Shown here: positions 7,984 to 17,879 of the stretch, one piece after another | Layout: each line of letters begins with the position of its first letter | How positions within the stretch are numbered: position 1 is the first letter of the stretch | Source of the DNA: Tetracentron sinense | Lineage: Eukaryota > Streptophyta > Magnoliopsida > Trochodendrales > Trochodendraceae | Assembly (NCBI GenBank): GCA_015143295.1 | Contig: CM026554.1 | Coordinates: 57,499,301 to 57,563,300, forward strand | Length of the DNA: 64,000 bases | Direction of reading: 5' to 3' | The notes under the pieces: generated by a model | Told to the model about the DNA's origin: nothing | The model's database searches: none | Seen by the model: the letters and a program-made list of their open reading frames with translations, nothing else | Made by a program: the position numbers and the translations under genes

Positions 7984-10167
7984 ATGGTGACTAAAAAAGG
8001 TGCTTCGTCTCAAGCACACGTTATTCAAGAAGAAAATAGGGAAGAATCTCATACTTCCAGAGTGGTAGTTCCTGATCTTTCTGCTGTTCTTGGGCATTTT
8101 CTTGCCCAGTTTCAAGCAGCCCAAGTACAGATGCAAGTTCAGATGCAGGCTATCCAAACTCAGGTAGCAGCATCAGAAAAACAAATGCAGGAGTTTTTTA
8201 AGAAAGCCCATCATGAAGATAATATTCACAATTCAGAGAGGTCACAGGAGCGTACACCTTCTCCATCTCGACATGTCGAAGAAAATGACACTCACAATAA
8301 TCCTCCCAAGAAAGATCCAATTCCTTCTTCTCCACCCTGTAATCATCGTGAACAGGAAGGGAGACATTCTTCATATATGACAGCCGAAGATTTCTCTGAG
8401 ATGTTTGAAAGGGAGCAAGCAAAACGCTCTGGACTTTCAAATGCTTTTGATGCTAGACCACCCTTTTCGGCAAGAATCATGAGAATGGAATATCCAGTAG
8501 GATATATCACACCCCAATTCACTCTTTACAACGGAAGAACTGGAAATGCTCGAGAGCATGTGATGCGTTTCACTGATGCATTAAGCAGATATGCTAACAA
8601 TGAAGAGCTCCGTCTTCGCGAATTTGCTAAATCTTTGACTGATCGTGCCTTCACTTGGTACACGACTTTGGCCCCAAACTCTATTCATTCTTGGGAAGAA
8701 ATGGTCAATATCTTTTCCAAGAAATTCTTCTCTGTAGAAGACCGCGTTACTCTCAATACCTTGTCGAAAGAACGGCAAAGACCTAATGAAGATCTGACAC
8801 AATATGTTCGCCGCTTTCGGTATTTGGTTTTAGATTGTCATGAACAAACAACTGAGGAACAACTTGTACAAATATGTGTCGATGGAGCAGCAAAAGAATA
8901 CAGAGCTTATTTGGAAGTTGCCACTATCCCCTCTTTTGAAAAGCTTTATGATATTTCTCAAAGGCTCAACACAGTCATATCAAGAGTAGCTCTACCAAGG
9001 TATGAAGACAGATATGGTAGGAGGGACAAGAGAGAATTAGCAATGGCGACAGAAAATTCTGGAAGGCGGCCATTCCAGAGAAATACCTCTTATCAATCTG
9101 ATAAAAGACCAAAGTATAACCCAGAAAGCATTCCACCGCCTTTTCCCTGCAGCATGACCGAAGTATTACGAATTTTGGAAGTATGGATTGCTGATGGCGT
9201 TTTGTACTTACCGTCACCATTCCAAAAGCCTACAGAAGAAGATAAGCAAAGCAGCAAATACTGTGTGCATCACCAGACCATACGCCATTCAACAAAAGAT
9301 TGTTTCTCTCTAAGGCGGATTTTTAATGACAAAATAGCTGCTGGACACCTGAAAATCTCAACTACTCCTGAAGGATCTGTCCATCAGGATCCTTTGCCAA
9401 ATCATAAAGTGAAAGATGTGGTTGCTATGGTCTGTCATAACTCAGAAATTATGACAGAAAAAGAAATTGAAGAGGAAATTATCCCTAATGATCAGTCAGC
9501 AATAGAAAATCTATGCCACTCCTACGGAAAAGTAGGAAAAGTATCCTATATAAGAAGATTCATCCCAGGACTGGCAGCTGTCACAGTACCTCTTATGCCA
9601 CTCCTATGGAAGAATTGTGTATTCAAATGGGAAACAGTGCATGAAAAATCTTTTAAACAACTTCAACAAATGATGAGTTCAACAGCAACTATGATGGCAC
9701 CAATCCCCAAAAAGCATTTGGTCCTGTATCTGGCTTCAATGGAAACCGCTATTGGAGCTCTTCTAGCCCAAGAAGATTTGTCTGGTTGTGAACGGCCAAT
9801 ATACTATCTCAGCAGAATTCTCAGAGATGCAGAATTAAAATACCCTCGGATTGAAAGGAGTTGTTTATCTCTGATCTATGCCTTACAAAAATTCCGTAAT
9901 TATTTACTATCTCATAAGATTTTTCTGATGACAAAATCTGATCCAATCAAATATCTCATGTCAAAACCAGTTCTTTCAGGACGAGCAGCTAAATGGCTCC
10001 TTTCGTTATCAGAGTTTGATATTACATGTCTTTGCCCTCGTGCCATCAAAGGACAAGCAGTAGCAGATTTATTGGCAAATTTCCCGGGAAATGATGATTT
10101 GATATTAAAAGAAGAACTACCAGGAGAATTCCCTGAAACAATGACTATTGAAGCAATAGAGGAATGA
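7984..10167 (+). CDS. gag and RT/RNase H part of the Tat-type element (fossil)
   Basis: A long open frame of 727 codons starting 24 bases after the primer site. A glutamine-rich N-terminal region (about residues 30-80) may form a coiled coil. A Retrotrans_gag-like domain follows at about residues 180-290 (NAREHVMRFTDALSRYANN, and WEEMVNIFSKKFF further on). From about residue 512 the sequence becomes RT connection and RNase H-like (YIRRFIPGLA, then LVLYLASMETAIGALLAQED). It belongs to a broken element and is not a host gene. Confidence 0.85.
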   Translation: MVTKKGASSQAHVIQEENREESHTSRVVVPDLSAVLGHFLAQFQAAQVQMQVQMQAIQTQVAASEKQMQEFFKKAHHEDNIHNSERSQERTPSPSRHVEENDTHNNPPKKDPIPSSPPCNHREQEGRHSSYMTAEDFSEMFEREQAKRSGLSNAFDARPPFSARIMRMEYPVGYITPQFTLYNGRTGNAREHVMRFTDALSRYANNEELRLREFAKSLTDRAFTWYTTLAPNSIHSWEEMVNIFSKKFFSVEDRVTLNTLSKERQRPNEDLTQYVRRFRYLVLDCHEQTTEEQLVQICVDGAAKEYRAYLEVATIPSFEKLYDISQRLNTVISRVALPRYEDRYGRRDKRELAMATENSGRRPFQRNTSYQSDKRPKYNPESIPPPFPCSMTEVLRILEVWIADGVLYLPSPFQKPTEEDKQSSKYCVHHQTIRHSTKDCFSLRRIFNDKIAAGHLKISTTPEGSVHQDPLPNHKVKDVVAMVCHNSEIMTEKEIEEEIIPNDQSAIENLCHSYGKVGKVSYIRRFIPGLAAVTVPLMPLLWKNCVFKWETVHEKSFKQLQQMMSSTATMMAPIPKKHLVLYLASMETAIGALLAQEDLSGCERPIYYLSRILRDAELKYPRIERSCLSLIYALQKFRNYLLSHKIFLMTKSDPIKYLMSKPVLSGRAAKWLLSLSEFDITCLCPRAIKGQAVADLLANFPGNDDLILKEELPGEFPETMTIEAIEE

Positions 10168-10170
10168 TTC

Positions 10171-10632
10171 ATGTATTTTGACGGATCTAAAACCACAGAT
10201 TCAGCTGGGGCAGGTATTGTGTTAAAAGCTCCTAGGGGTGAGGTAATGTCTTTTTCTTTCAAATTGGATTTTCCTTGCTCTAACAATATAGCAGAATATG
10301 AAGCTCTTCTCATAGGTTTGTTAATTGCTAAAGAGTTAAAGGCCAAGAGAATAAATGTAATAGGAGATTCCAATTTGGTAATTAGTCAAATGGAATGGTC
10401 ATTCAATGTAAAAGATGTTGGTTTAGCTCCATACAGAACAGCGGTTCAAAGAATAATGACTAATTTTGATATGATAGAATTCAAATATCAAGAGCGTACA
10501 GGGAATCGCCATGCTGATGCACTTGCTACTTTGGCGTCAAAGTTAATATTTGAAGGAGAATCTTCTCAGGTGATAGTTGAAAGGCGTACAATAGCTACAC
10601 CTCTGATGGAAGAATTATGCGAAACAGAATAA
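10171..10632 (+). CDS. second RNase H domain of the Tat-type element (fossil)
   Basis: Starts MYFDGSKTTDSAGAGIVLK and continues with NNIAEYEALLIGLLIAKEL and a GDSNLVISQ block, the D-E-D pattern of a type-I RNase H. A second RNase H after the usual one is typical of Tat-type Ty3/gypsy elements. It lies just behind the preceding frame. Confidence 0.85.
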   Translation: MYFDGSKTTDSAGAGIVLKAPRGEVMSFSFKLDFPCSNNIAEYEALLIGLLIAKELKAKRINVIGDSNLVISQMEWSFNVKDVGLAPYRTAVQRIMTNFDMIEFKYQERTGNRHADALATLASKLIFEGESSQVIVERRTIATPLMEELCETE

Positions 10633-10659
10633 GAAGAAACAGATTGGAGAGAACCAATT

Positions 10660-11250
10660 TTGAAAGATGTTTTCTGCCTTCATGATTCAACAGTGGTCCC
10701 TACCACAACACTGAAAGTCTTAAAAAAAATTTTACAGATAAATGGGGATCTGTATTTCAAAGGACCCGAAGGAGTTTTGATGAGATGTGTTGGAGCAAAA
10801 GAGGCTAAAAAACAAATGATGCAAATCCACACAAAAATATGTGGGTATGATCCTTCTGTTAGCCTGTATAGGAGGTTACAGCGTTTTGGAATATACTGGC
10901 CAACAATGGAGAAAGATGCTGCTATGTTAAAGAAAGAATGTTCTGATTGTCAAATATTGCCAGATAAAGAAGAATGTCACTTTACAAACTCTTGGGAAGA
11001 TTGGAAGAAACCATACAATGACTACTTCACAGATGGAATAATGCATACTGACCAAAAGGAATCTTTCAAGTTTAAGAAGAAAGTTGCTAAATTCTACTTT
11101 GACAAAGGAGAATTATTCAGAAAAGGATACAATGGTATTGCTCTCAAGTGCTTGTCTGGAAGGGAGATCGAAATAGCATTACATGAAGCTCATAGTGGAG
11201 ATTGTGGTGTTCATCAAGGAAAAAGAAAGTTGTTTCAACATATTATTTAA
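10660..11250 (+). CDS. integrase N-terminal region of the Tat-type element (fossil)
   Basis: Carries LYRRLQRFGIYWPTMEKDA followed by a C-x2-C pair (CSDCQ), the pattern of the integrase zinc-binding region. A related LHEAHSGDCGVHQGKRKL block lies near the end. No complete integrase core is recognised in this frame. It is part of the same broken element. Confidence 0.75.
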   Translation: MKDVFCLHDSTVVPTTTLKVLKKILQINGDLYFKGPEGVLMRCVGAKEAKKQMMQIHTKICGYDPSVSLYRRLQRFGIYWPTMEKDAAMLKKECSDCQILPDKEECHFTNSWEDWKKPYNDYFTDGIMHTDQKESFKFKKKVAKFYFDKGELFRKGYNGIALKCLSGREIEIALHEAHSGDCGVHQGKRKLFQHII

Positions 11251-11323
11251 TGAATTCCTTTTCTCATAATGATTTGTCCGCTCAGACGCTTTTAGAGTAT
11301 GGTTAAGCCTAAAAGCGCCCTCA

Positions 11324-11339
11324 CAGACAGGGGGCTAAA
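11324..11339 (+). other. polypurine tract of the Tat-type element
   Basis: CAGACAGGGGGCTAAA directly precedes the 3' LTR start at 11340, the usual position of the plus-strand primer. Confidence 0.7.
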
Positions 11340-13008
11340 TGTTGATGATGGTTATTGAAAAGCTTGACTTGTGAAATTTTGAATTTAAGAACATTGTTCA
11401 TAATTCAATAAAATAATGACACGTGGCTCAATGGACGTTCTAACATATTACACATACTAAAATCCTTTTTTGAGATTTGGTTAACAGAATTTCATGTTTA
11501 TCTGATAATGATGATTTTGGTCATTAATGATCAATGATTTTAAGCTCTTATGCTTTTAGTTCATAAAAAGGATTTTGCTCATTAATGACAATTTTACCCT
11601 TATGTCACTGATGAAAGTTGAAACTATTGCGCCTTTAACGCTATTGACACAGATTCAGGTCCTAACGCCTTTGGATATTGTTTCAGGCTCTAACACCTTC
11701 GGATATCATTTCAGGCTCTAACACCTTCGGATATCATTTCAGGCTCTAACGCCTTTGGATACTATTCCGAGCTCTAACGCCTTTGGATGCTGTTTCAGGC
11801 TTTTAATGCCTTTGATGTTGATTCAAGCTTCAACGCCTTCGGATATTCTATATGGCTTCAGTGCCTCTTTCTGGCTTTCAACGCCTTTCTCATGATGATG
11901 GGCGTAGTATGGATTAGTACCCTCCTTGTATACCTTTCTGATGACTTCTGCCAGAAAGAAGATTTGTTTTGTCAGGGGTGAATGGTATGGATTGGTACCT
12001 CCCCGTGGGAATGAGTGTGGCTGTTTCCTCTCATTACCTATTTCAGTGAAGCATGGATTACTTCCTGGGCTGACAGTCAAGAAGAAAGCATTGAGGATGG
12101 ATTTTTCCTCAGTTTCTCTTAAGGCCTGACTGGATGGGTGTCTTCGTCCAACACCTACGATTTCCCTACTGGACTTGAGATAAGGGATGGGTGTCTTCGT
12201 CCAACACCTACGATTTCCCTATTGGACTTGAGATAAGGGATGGGTGTCTTCGTCCAGCACCTACGCTTTCCCTATTGGACTTGAGATGATTATTATCATT
12301 ATTATTATTATTATTGCTATCATGATTATTACTTTAGAGGAGTGTTGCTGTCTGAACACTAATATATTACCTCAGTAGGACAGTACACCATGAAAGCGTA
12401 TGACCCGCTTTCGCAATGTAGTTACCAATTGCTTTTGGGGGAGGATGATGAGTTGTGGTTTGGAGGGCTTAGATAGAATTTGTTAAAAGATGAATATTGT
12501 GAATACCGCTTTTAACCTTTGAAGAATATATCTGAAAGCTTTGGTCATAAAAGCTTAAAGGAGGTATGGTGACAAAACGCCTTTATCTTGATGAAATCCA
12601 ATATTTTCTCTCTAAAAGTCGGTTACAAAAACGGTTATGACAGCTGTATAAGTTAGTTACGATTTTTGTTAATCACCTATAAATAGAGGTGACCCCTCCT
12701 TGTTGAAAGAGAGAGATTTTTCTAATTCCGAGAAGATTTCCTAAAAAATCAGATTTTCAATCAGAATTTACAGAGAGAGAAAGTAAAGGATTCATCAAGG
12801 AAAAGCATTCTGTCACCACTGTTCTTCATTGTTCTTTCTTCTCTCCCTCTGAATCATTTCCTTCTTTTTTTTCCCATTTTCTTTCTTGTGATCTCTGAAT
12901 CATTTCTCCCAAAAATAACTCAATTTAGCACGGTCTGGATATCGGATTTAGGCTAGATTGAGGTTGCAGTAAACCCCATTTCTTCAAGAATCAAAACACC
13001 CCTCTACA
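11340..13008 (+). repeat. 3' LTR of the Tat-type element
   Basis: About 1.67 kb, co-linear with the 5' LTR including both internal minisatellites (about 11655-11885 and 12128-12286) and the palindromic TATA block. Small open frames inside it (near 11787-12129) are repeated in the 5' LTR and are not genes. It ends CTCTACA just before the ACCAG target duplication. Confidence 0.95.
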
Positions 13009-13185
13009 ACCAGTCAATCTGTTTTTTGGCTTACAGATCATCACTGTTCACTAGAATAGTGACTCAATTATCCAAGGGTTTTATTTATTTGATCTGATCC
13101 CATATGAAGATTCTCAAATTCATCTTCCTAGAATTCACCAGTCAATCTGTTTTTTGGCTTACAGGTTAACCAAGGGGTATGGCAA
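13009..13185 (+). repeat. remainder of the second 330-bp tandem unit
   Basis: Resumes the unit interrupted at 6257 and matches 5912-6088, including the repeated TCAATCTGTTTTTTGGCTTA block and the CATATGAAGATTCTCAAATT block. Removing 6258-13008 plus one ACCAG copy restores the second unit. Confidence 0.9.
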
Positions 13186-13212
13186 TCATTCATGGTCAGT
13201 GTGCCTACGCAT

Positions 13213-14070
13213 AAGGCTGTCAAAAAAGCCCATATAGAAGGGTACCCGGCCCGGCCCGGCCCTCCAAAGCCCTCCAAAGCCCGGCCCTACCCCAACCCTT
13301 AGGCCGGGCAGGGCCAAAAAATTGGAAGCCCTTGTTCTCTAGGGCCGGGCTAGGGCTCCCCCTGTCCGGCCCTACTTTATCTTAAGATAAATATTTTTTA
13401 ATAATTTTACTAATATGCTCCCTTTAATCTTTCATTAACGTTACGAAAGTAGGGCTATGTTTGTAATTGCGCCAACTAAAGACCTTATAAAAACCAACCT
13501 AACACAGACCAAACCCTAACTTGTATTCACATTCTAAGACTTTGCCTCTTCATTCTTCAACTTCAATCGCACAGGCCACATACCACTTCGGCTCTTCATC
13601 GATCATCTCTCTCTCTCTCTCATATCTTACTCTCTACTTTCAGTTTTATATTTAAACATATTTTCAATTTTGTTCTATATAGTTTTATTATTCTACTTGT
13701 TTACCTATACTATGTTTTGGTTTATTATGCATGACTGTCACTGATAAGGAAATTTTTTTTTTAACTCTGTCATTGCTCTTTTTGTTGCAATGTTGATCCC
13801 AAACCCGAATAAAAGAGGAGGGTATCCATTTCCATGTAAGGTTGACAGTCGGTGTAGTAAAAAAAAATTTATTATCTTAGATGAAAAAAAAAAAATTCCG
13901 CTCTTTCTTCCGGCCCTTTGGCCGGCCCGGCTTGGCCCCGGCCCTTGAGGGGCCGGGCTAGGGCCCAATCAACCCCGGCCCTTGAAGGGCTAGGGCTCTA
14001 CTCTTATAAGGAAGGGTAGGGCTACGGTTGACCCCAGCCCTACCCCAACCCGGCCCTTTGACACCCCTAC
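13213..14070. mobile_element. hAT-type non-autonomous element, 858 bp
   Basis: The left end AAGGCTGTCAAAAAAGCCC and the right end, read on the other strand, GTAGGGGTGTCAAAGGGCC, are imperfect inverted repeats. Perfect 8-bp flanks CTACGCAT (13205-13212 and 14071-14078) match the hAT target duplication. Both ends are packed with GGCCCGGCCC motifs. The AT-richer middle has a CT run (13607-13622) and no transposase frame. This GGGCCGGGC-type family is common in plants. Confidence 0.9.
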
Positions 14071-14230
14071 CTACGCATGCAAAATGGAACTAAAAAGAAT
14101 CACGCATATGCAACTTCCTGTGATGTTATATTATTTCATAGATGTATGTTGAGACTAAAGACTTAATTGTTTATTGGACAGCATAGTTCCTCTAACAGCT
14201 TATGATAACAATAAAAACTTAGAATCCATA

Positions 14231-14315
14231 AGGATCTTGGTGGATTCGAACCACCATCTTCTCAGGAAACATTTAGAAGCTCCCAAGTGCTCTACCAAAT
14301 TTGAGCTAAAGATCC
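14231..14315 (-). tRNA. tRNA-like sequence, probable pseudogene or SINE head
   Basis: On the minus strand it folds like a tRNA. It has a seven-pair acceptor GGATCTT/AAGATCC, a D arm GCTC-AAATTTGGTA-GAGC that matches box A, and a T arm GGTGG-TTCGAAT-CCACC that matches box B perfectly. The anticodon arm is odd: 33 bases separate the D and T stems, about ten too many for a plain tRNA. No proper U-turn anticodon loop can be placed, so an intron or decay is needed. No anticodon is assigned. Confidence 0.55.
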
Positions 14316-14391
14316 ACTAAAACAATTTGCAATATGATCAATACTAAAAAAAATCCAGAGCAATTAGGATAAGCATAGAATTTGGGCTAGG

Positions 14392-14690
14392 AAGAGATGC
14401 TTACACTCCTACACCACTAAGAGGGGTTTCAACTTCGATGTTTCTGTGTATAATACTCTCCTAATCATGTATACAAAGTATTCAGATCTGTCTGATGCAT
14501 TCAGTATCTTCAAAGAGATGAGAACAATGTGGATTTAGTTTCTTAGAATCCAATCCCTACACCATGTATGCAGTGTTCCAGATTAACAAGGATTTCCAAT
14601 TATTAAAACTCATGCATAGTTCCCATAACAAGCCTGATCAAATAACTTTAATTAATTGTTTGGGAGCTTGCTCAATGCCAACCAACAATT
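14392..14690 (+). pseudogene. PPR-repeat protein fragment, broken
   Basis: In one frame the text FDVSVYNTLLIMYTKYSDLS followed by DAFSIFKEMR fits a PPR motif of the PLS class. It is followed in another frame by DLVS-stop-NPIPTPCMQ, where the family has tryptophan at the stop, and then in a third by LKLMHSSHNKPDQITLINCL and GACS. PPR proteins bind organelle RNA. Two frame changes and one nonsense change show it is dead. It lies inside the long inverted repeat, so it may be a captured gene fragment. Confidence 0.75.
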
Positions 14691-15454
14691 ATGAAATTCC
14701 TTCCACTCCCAATTCTACTTGTCTTGTATGAACAAACAAATGGGGAGACCCAACGAATCTATGACATAGGCCAACTCACAGAAGCTGATTGCAAAATAAT
14801 TGATTGAACAAAAACTTAGAGCCCTGAATGTAAGACGGGTAGAGCAATCCATATGAAATAGAAGGTTAAACATAAATTCAGGGCCATATTGGAAGCTAAA
14901 AGTGGAACCAAACTGAGAAATGAAATAAATTCAATGAAGAGCAACTAGGATTTACAAAAGCCAGAATGAAATCTATGAAATCTCTACTGTAGAAAACAAA
15001 AATACAAACTACCAAAATAGTAACCTAGAAAGTTTGGGAACTGGGGTTGAACTAGAGAGACGTCGTAATCTCCATGGAAACAAAAACTCACTCGATTTCA
15101 AAGTGTATCGTTCAATTAAAAGGTGCAAATCCAATTAACAAATCCTAATTTGTATAATGTGCGTAGAACATTGGTTAGGGTTTGGCCAAAATTTAAGTTA
15201 ATACAATAGATTTGAATGCCTGAAAGTCGGCTCGAAAATGGAATTTGAAAGGTATCTCGGTAGCAAAAAAAATGGGCTGAATGTTCTGTTTTTTTTCTCT
15301 GAATGCAAAAGAATTCAAAGAAAAGACGTGATACTTGGATTTGTTTAGGAGCTTTACTTCTTTCTTGAGATTAGGACCTCCACCCCACTCATATCCTTTT
15401 CAGTTGATGAGATTTCCAGTATTATGCAATCTTTGATCAAACGGATAGAAGAAC
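14691..15454. other. gene-free stretch
   Basis: AT-rich sequence without a convincing frame, RNA gene or repeat. The rightmost part leads into the CT/GA-rich inner edge of the right inverted arm. Confidence 0.5.
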
Positions 15455-16310
15455 TAGAGAGAGACTTCAGAGAGACCAGAAACTATGATTTTTCCGGTAG
15501 GGATGGAGTGAGCAGAGAAGGGACGACGAGAAGGTGAAGAGGCACCCTGGTTTGAGTTTTTTAAAAAAAAATCAGCCAAACTTTTATTCCTGCCTTTTTT
15601 TTTTTCAGCTTTTTCTCAAACGGACGGAACAAAGTCTTAACTTTCCGTCAACTATAGTGGCCACGTGTCCACTAATAGGCTACCAAGACGCCTTCCTTTG
15701 CGTCACCACCGTGGAGGTGATTATTAAACGTCAAGCATGATTTTAGATCCGACGGTTTTAATTGCGGCGGCAAACAGTAGATCCGACCGTTCGGACCCGT
15801 GTAGATTCTTGTCGCCGGAGGAACCACTGTAGATTCTCGTCGCCGGAATGGTTCTTCTTCTTCGGAAGTCATGGAAAGCTCTTGGTTATTAACCCTAACA
15901 TTTGGGAGATTTGGGGGTTTTGAGTGAGTCCCTGGAAAATAAAAATAAAAATTCTGCAGAAGACAAGATCAAGATCCTTGAAAGAGTTGGTTTCGATTAT
16001 TTTCTTCTTTCTTCCTTATTAACTTTGATCCATTGTAATTCGAAAAACGAGAGAGAAGAGGGAGAATCGTAAGTTTTGGCGCCCATTTTTTGGGCACTCA
16101 AACCCTTTACTCTCCATAAAAAAACCCTTTACCTCAAACTATTCGTGGGCCGTTGGATCGCGAGTAATAACCCTTTACCTCAAACTATTCGTGGGCCGTT
16201 GGATCGCGAGTAATGTGAGGTGTCGTGCTGGGAATAAAAGGCAAGCACGATCCAGCACGGGCTGGTCAAGCAGACGAGCGGCGAGCCGGATCCACGGGCA
16301 CAACCCCAGT
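15455..16310 (-). repeat. right arm of the long inverted repeat
   Basis: Matches 3600-4365 in reverse orientation. The outer end carries GACGAGCGGCGAGCCGGATC. The central part (about 15733-16018) differs from the left arm, holding a GTCGCCGGA-rich stretch instead of the LTR relic. Small open frames across the arm are not conserved between the two arms and are not called. Confidence 0.8.
16127..16222 (+). repeat. about 47-bp tandem duplication in the right arm
   Basis: The unit with ACCCTTTACCTCAAACTATT and CGTGGGCCGTTGGATCGCGA occurs twice directly. The left arm has the corresponding sequence once, so the duplication is later than the arm pairing. Confidence 0.85.
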
Positions 16311-17501
16311 AAGAATGATTAGTTTCCCACATGCGAGCTAGTCCATTATCTCCCTTCTACGTACCATTGCTACTCTTACTAATGGAAGGAATCACCGATC
16401 CATATTTCGAAAACAATGTTAGAATTGTTTCACTCCTCCTAATAACTATTTTCTGTTTGCTTTCTCTTATAAAAAAAAAAATACCATGCCCTAACTAACA
16501 GTCATTCACTTCCAGTGGATGAGCGTTCATTTATTGGATGGCCGTGATCCTCTTCGTAATGCAATTTTAAACCACCATTCATCCAACCAATAGACTACTA
16601 CTTTCCTTCTTATCCACTTTCTAATTTTTTTTCAAGATTGTGTCAATTTTTTTTATAGTCTACAATTTTGTTTTTGTCTTATTGTTAAAAAAAAAAGGAA
16701 ACCGGATTAAAAGGAAAGTGAAAGGGGATTGTTCTTTCACCAAGAGGAAACCGTCATCACAGAGAACTTGTCACCATCTCCTTCAGAATTTGGAATCCGT
16801 AGACTGCAGTTTCATAGCCGCTCTTATGGAGTGGCGTGCTGACAGGGAACATTCATCCCGCCAGGGACAGATCCTTGGACTACAAACAGCTTTTAAAGAA
16901 AGCAATTACTAAGCTGAAATCATCCATGAAAGAAAATTTCGATCCTGCAACATGCAGAGCAGCCATTCTAATAGTTACAAAGGCCAAATAAAGTCATTAC
17001 AGACTATTTTCCTTATGTATCTCAGTTTTAAGCAAGTAGATGATGGGACCCCTTCTCACTCAACCTATACACGTCATAATACCAAGCAACCATCAGTCTG
17101 CAAGTTATTTCGCATTTGAGTACTTCAATTTTTAAGTTCAGAGTTGTTTAGATGGAAGCAGGTAACAGAGATAAGATGATATCTTAAATCTCTTTGTGAT
17201 CCAGATTAGTTTTAGCGGTTGACTGTTCTATTTGAAGTCTTGAGATGTTTCGTGTAAAACATCAAATTCTTGTGAAATTAAATCACATGGTATCCCATCA
17301 GTAGATCAGAGAAAGGAAACAAGGAAAAGAAAAGAACCAGACACCCTCCAACAGAGGATTATCAAAATCTTACTAAAAGTGCCACTAAGAAGCAAAACTT
17401 AATCCTCCTGGGAAAACCAACAGAATCAATACGGAGCACTCAACATAAACCACCAGCTACCATCTTGGCTATGATCCTTGTACTAATTAGGTTGATGAGT
17501 G
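16311..17501. other. mostly gene-free; one weak exon-like stretch on plus strand
   Basis: Around 16857-16990 one plus-strand frame reads ARDRSLDYKQLLKKAITKLK and then SSMKENFDPATCRAAILIVT. That has protein-like composition, but I do not recognise the family, and no start or confident splice sites are visible. It ends at a stop after TKAK. The rest of the interval shows no gene. Confidence 0.3.
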
Positions 17502-17603
17502 CTAGCTCACTAAGACTGTCTCACTCCTGCCGATCATATAACATAGAATCCTAATTAAATGCAGCTTCACTGCCTTTTCCGGCTCAAATGATGCATTTGT
17601 CCT
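17502..17603 (-). pseudogene. possible terminal exon of an unrecognised host gene
   Basis: On the minus strand a good acceptor (GTGGTTGCAG) is followed by 33 codons, RTNASFEPEKAVKLHLIRIL then CYMIGRSETVLVS, and a TAG stop at 17502-17504. The composition is protein-like and the splice site well placed. No family is recognised. It could be the 3' exon of the same broken gene as the 19281-19464 exon, but the frames cannot be linked with confidence. Confidence 0.35.
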
Positions 17604-17879
17604 CTGCAACCACATAATAGAATATAACTGAGGTTGCAACATACAAAGTGCATAAAACAATATCAAAGCTACAAAGAAACTAAATTTCCATCAAGGCACT
17701 CAGGTGATTTCTACAAATTGCAATGGCATAAAAAATAAAAAGCAGCTGGAAAGATGTAGAACCACATAAAAGGTTTTCTAAGCACAAATGGGGAGAAAAT
17801 AGTCAAAGAGACTTATGGATGTAGCAGATAGTGAAGTAACAATGTTGGTTTCAAAGATTTGCTATATGAAATGCCTGCA

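Larger units (their letters stand above)
6258..13008 (+). mobile_element. Ty3/gypsy LTR retrotransposon, Tat type, young but broken (fossil)
   Basis: Two LTRs (6258-7938 and 11340-13008) start TGTTGATGATGG and end CCTCTACA. They are flanked by the 5-bp target duplication ACCAG (6253-6257 and 13009-13013). Internal parts in order are a primer-binding site, a gag-bearing frame, RT/RNase H sequence, a second RNase H domain, an integrase zinc-finger region, and a polypurine tract. The second RNase H is a hallmark of the Tat lineage. Not all expected pol parts can be recognised, and the element is broken in several places. The LTRs differ by roughly 1.5-2 percent by eye, suggesting an age of the order of 0.5-2 million years depending on the rate used. 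Confidence 0.95.

Noticed and set aside
13738-13968. Minus-strand open frame in the GC-rich hAT element
   Set aside because: Composed of the GGCCCGGCC terminal motifs and low-complexity runs; no transposase similarity.
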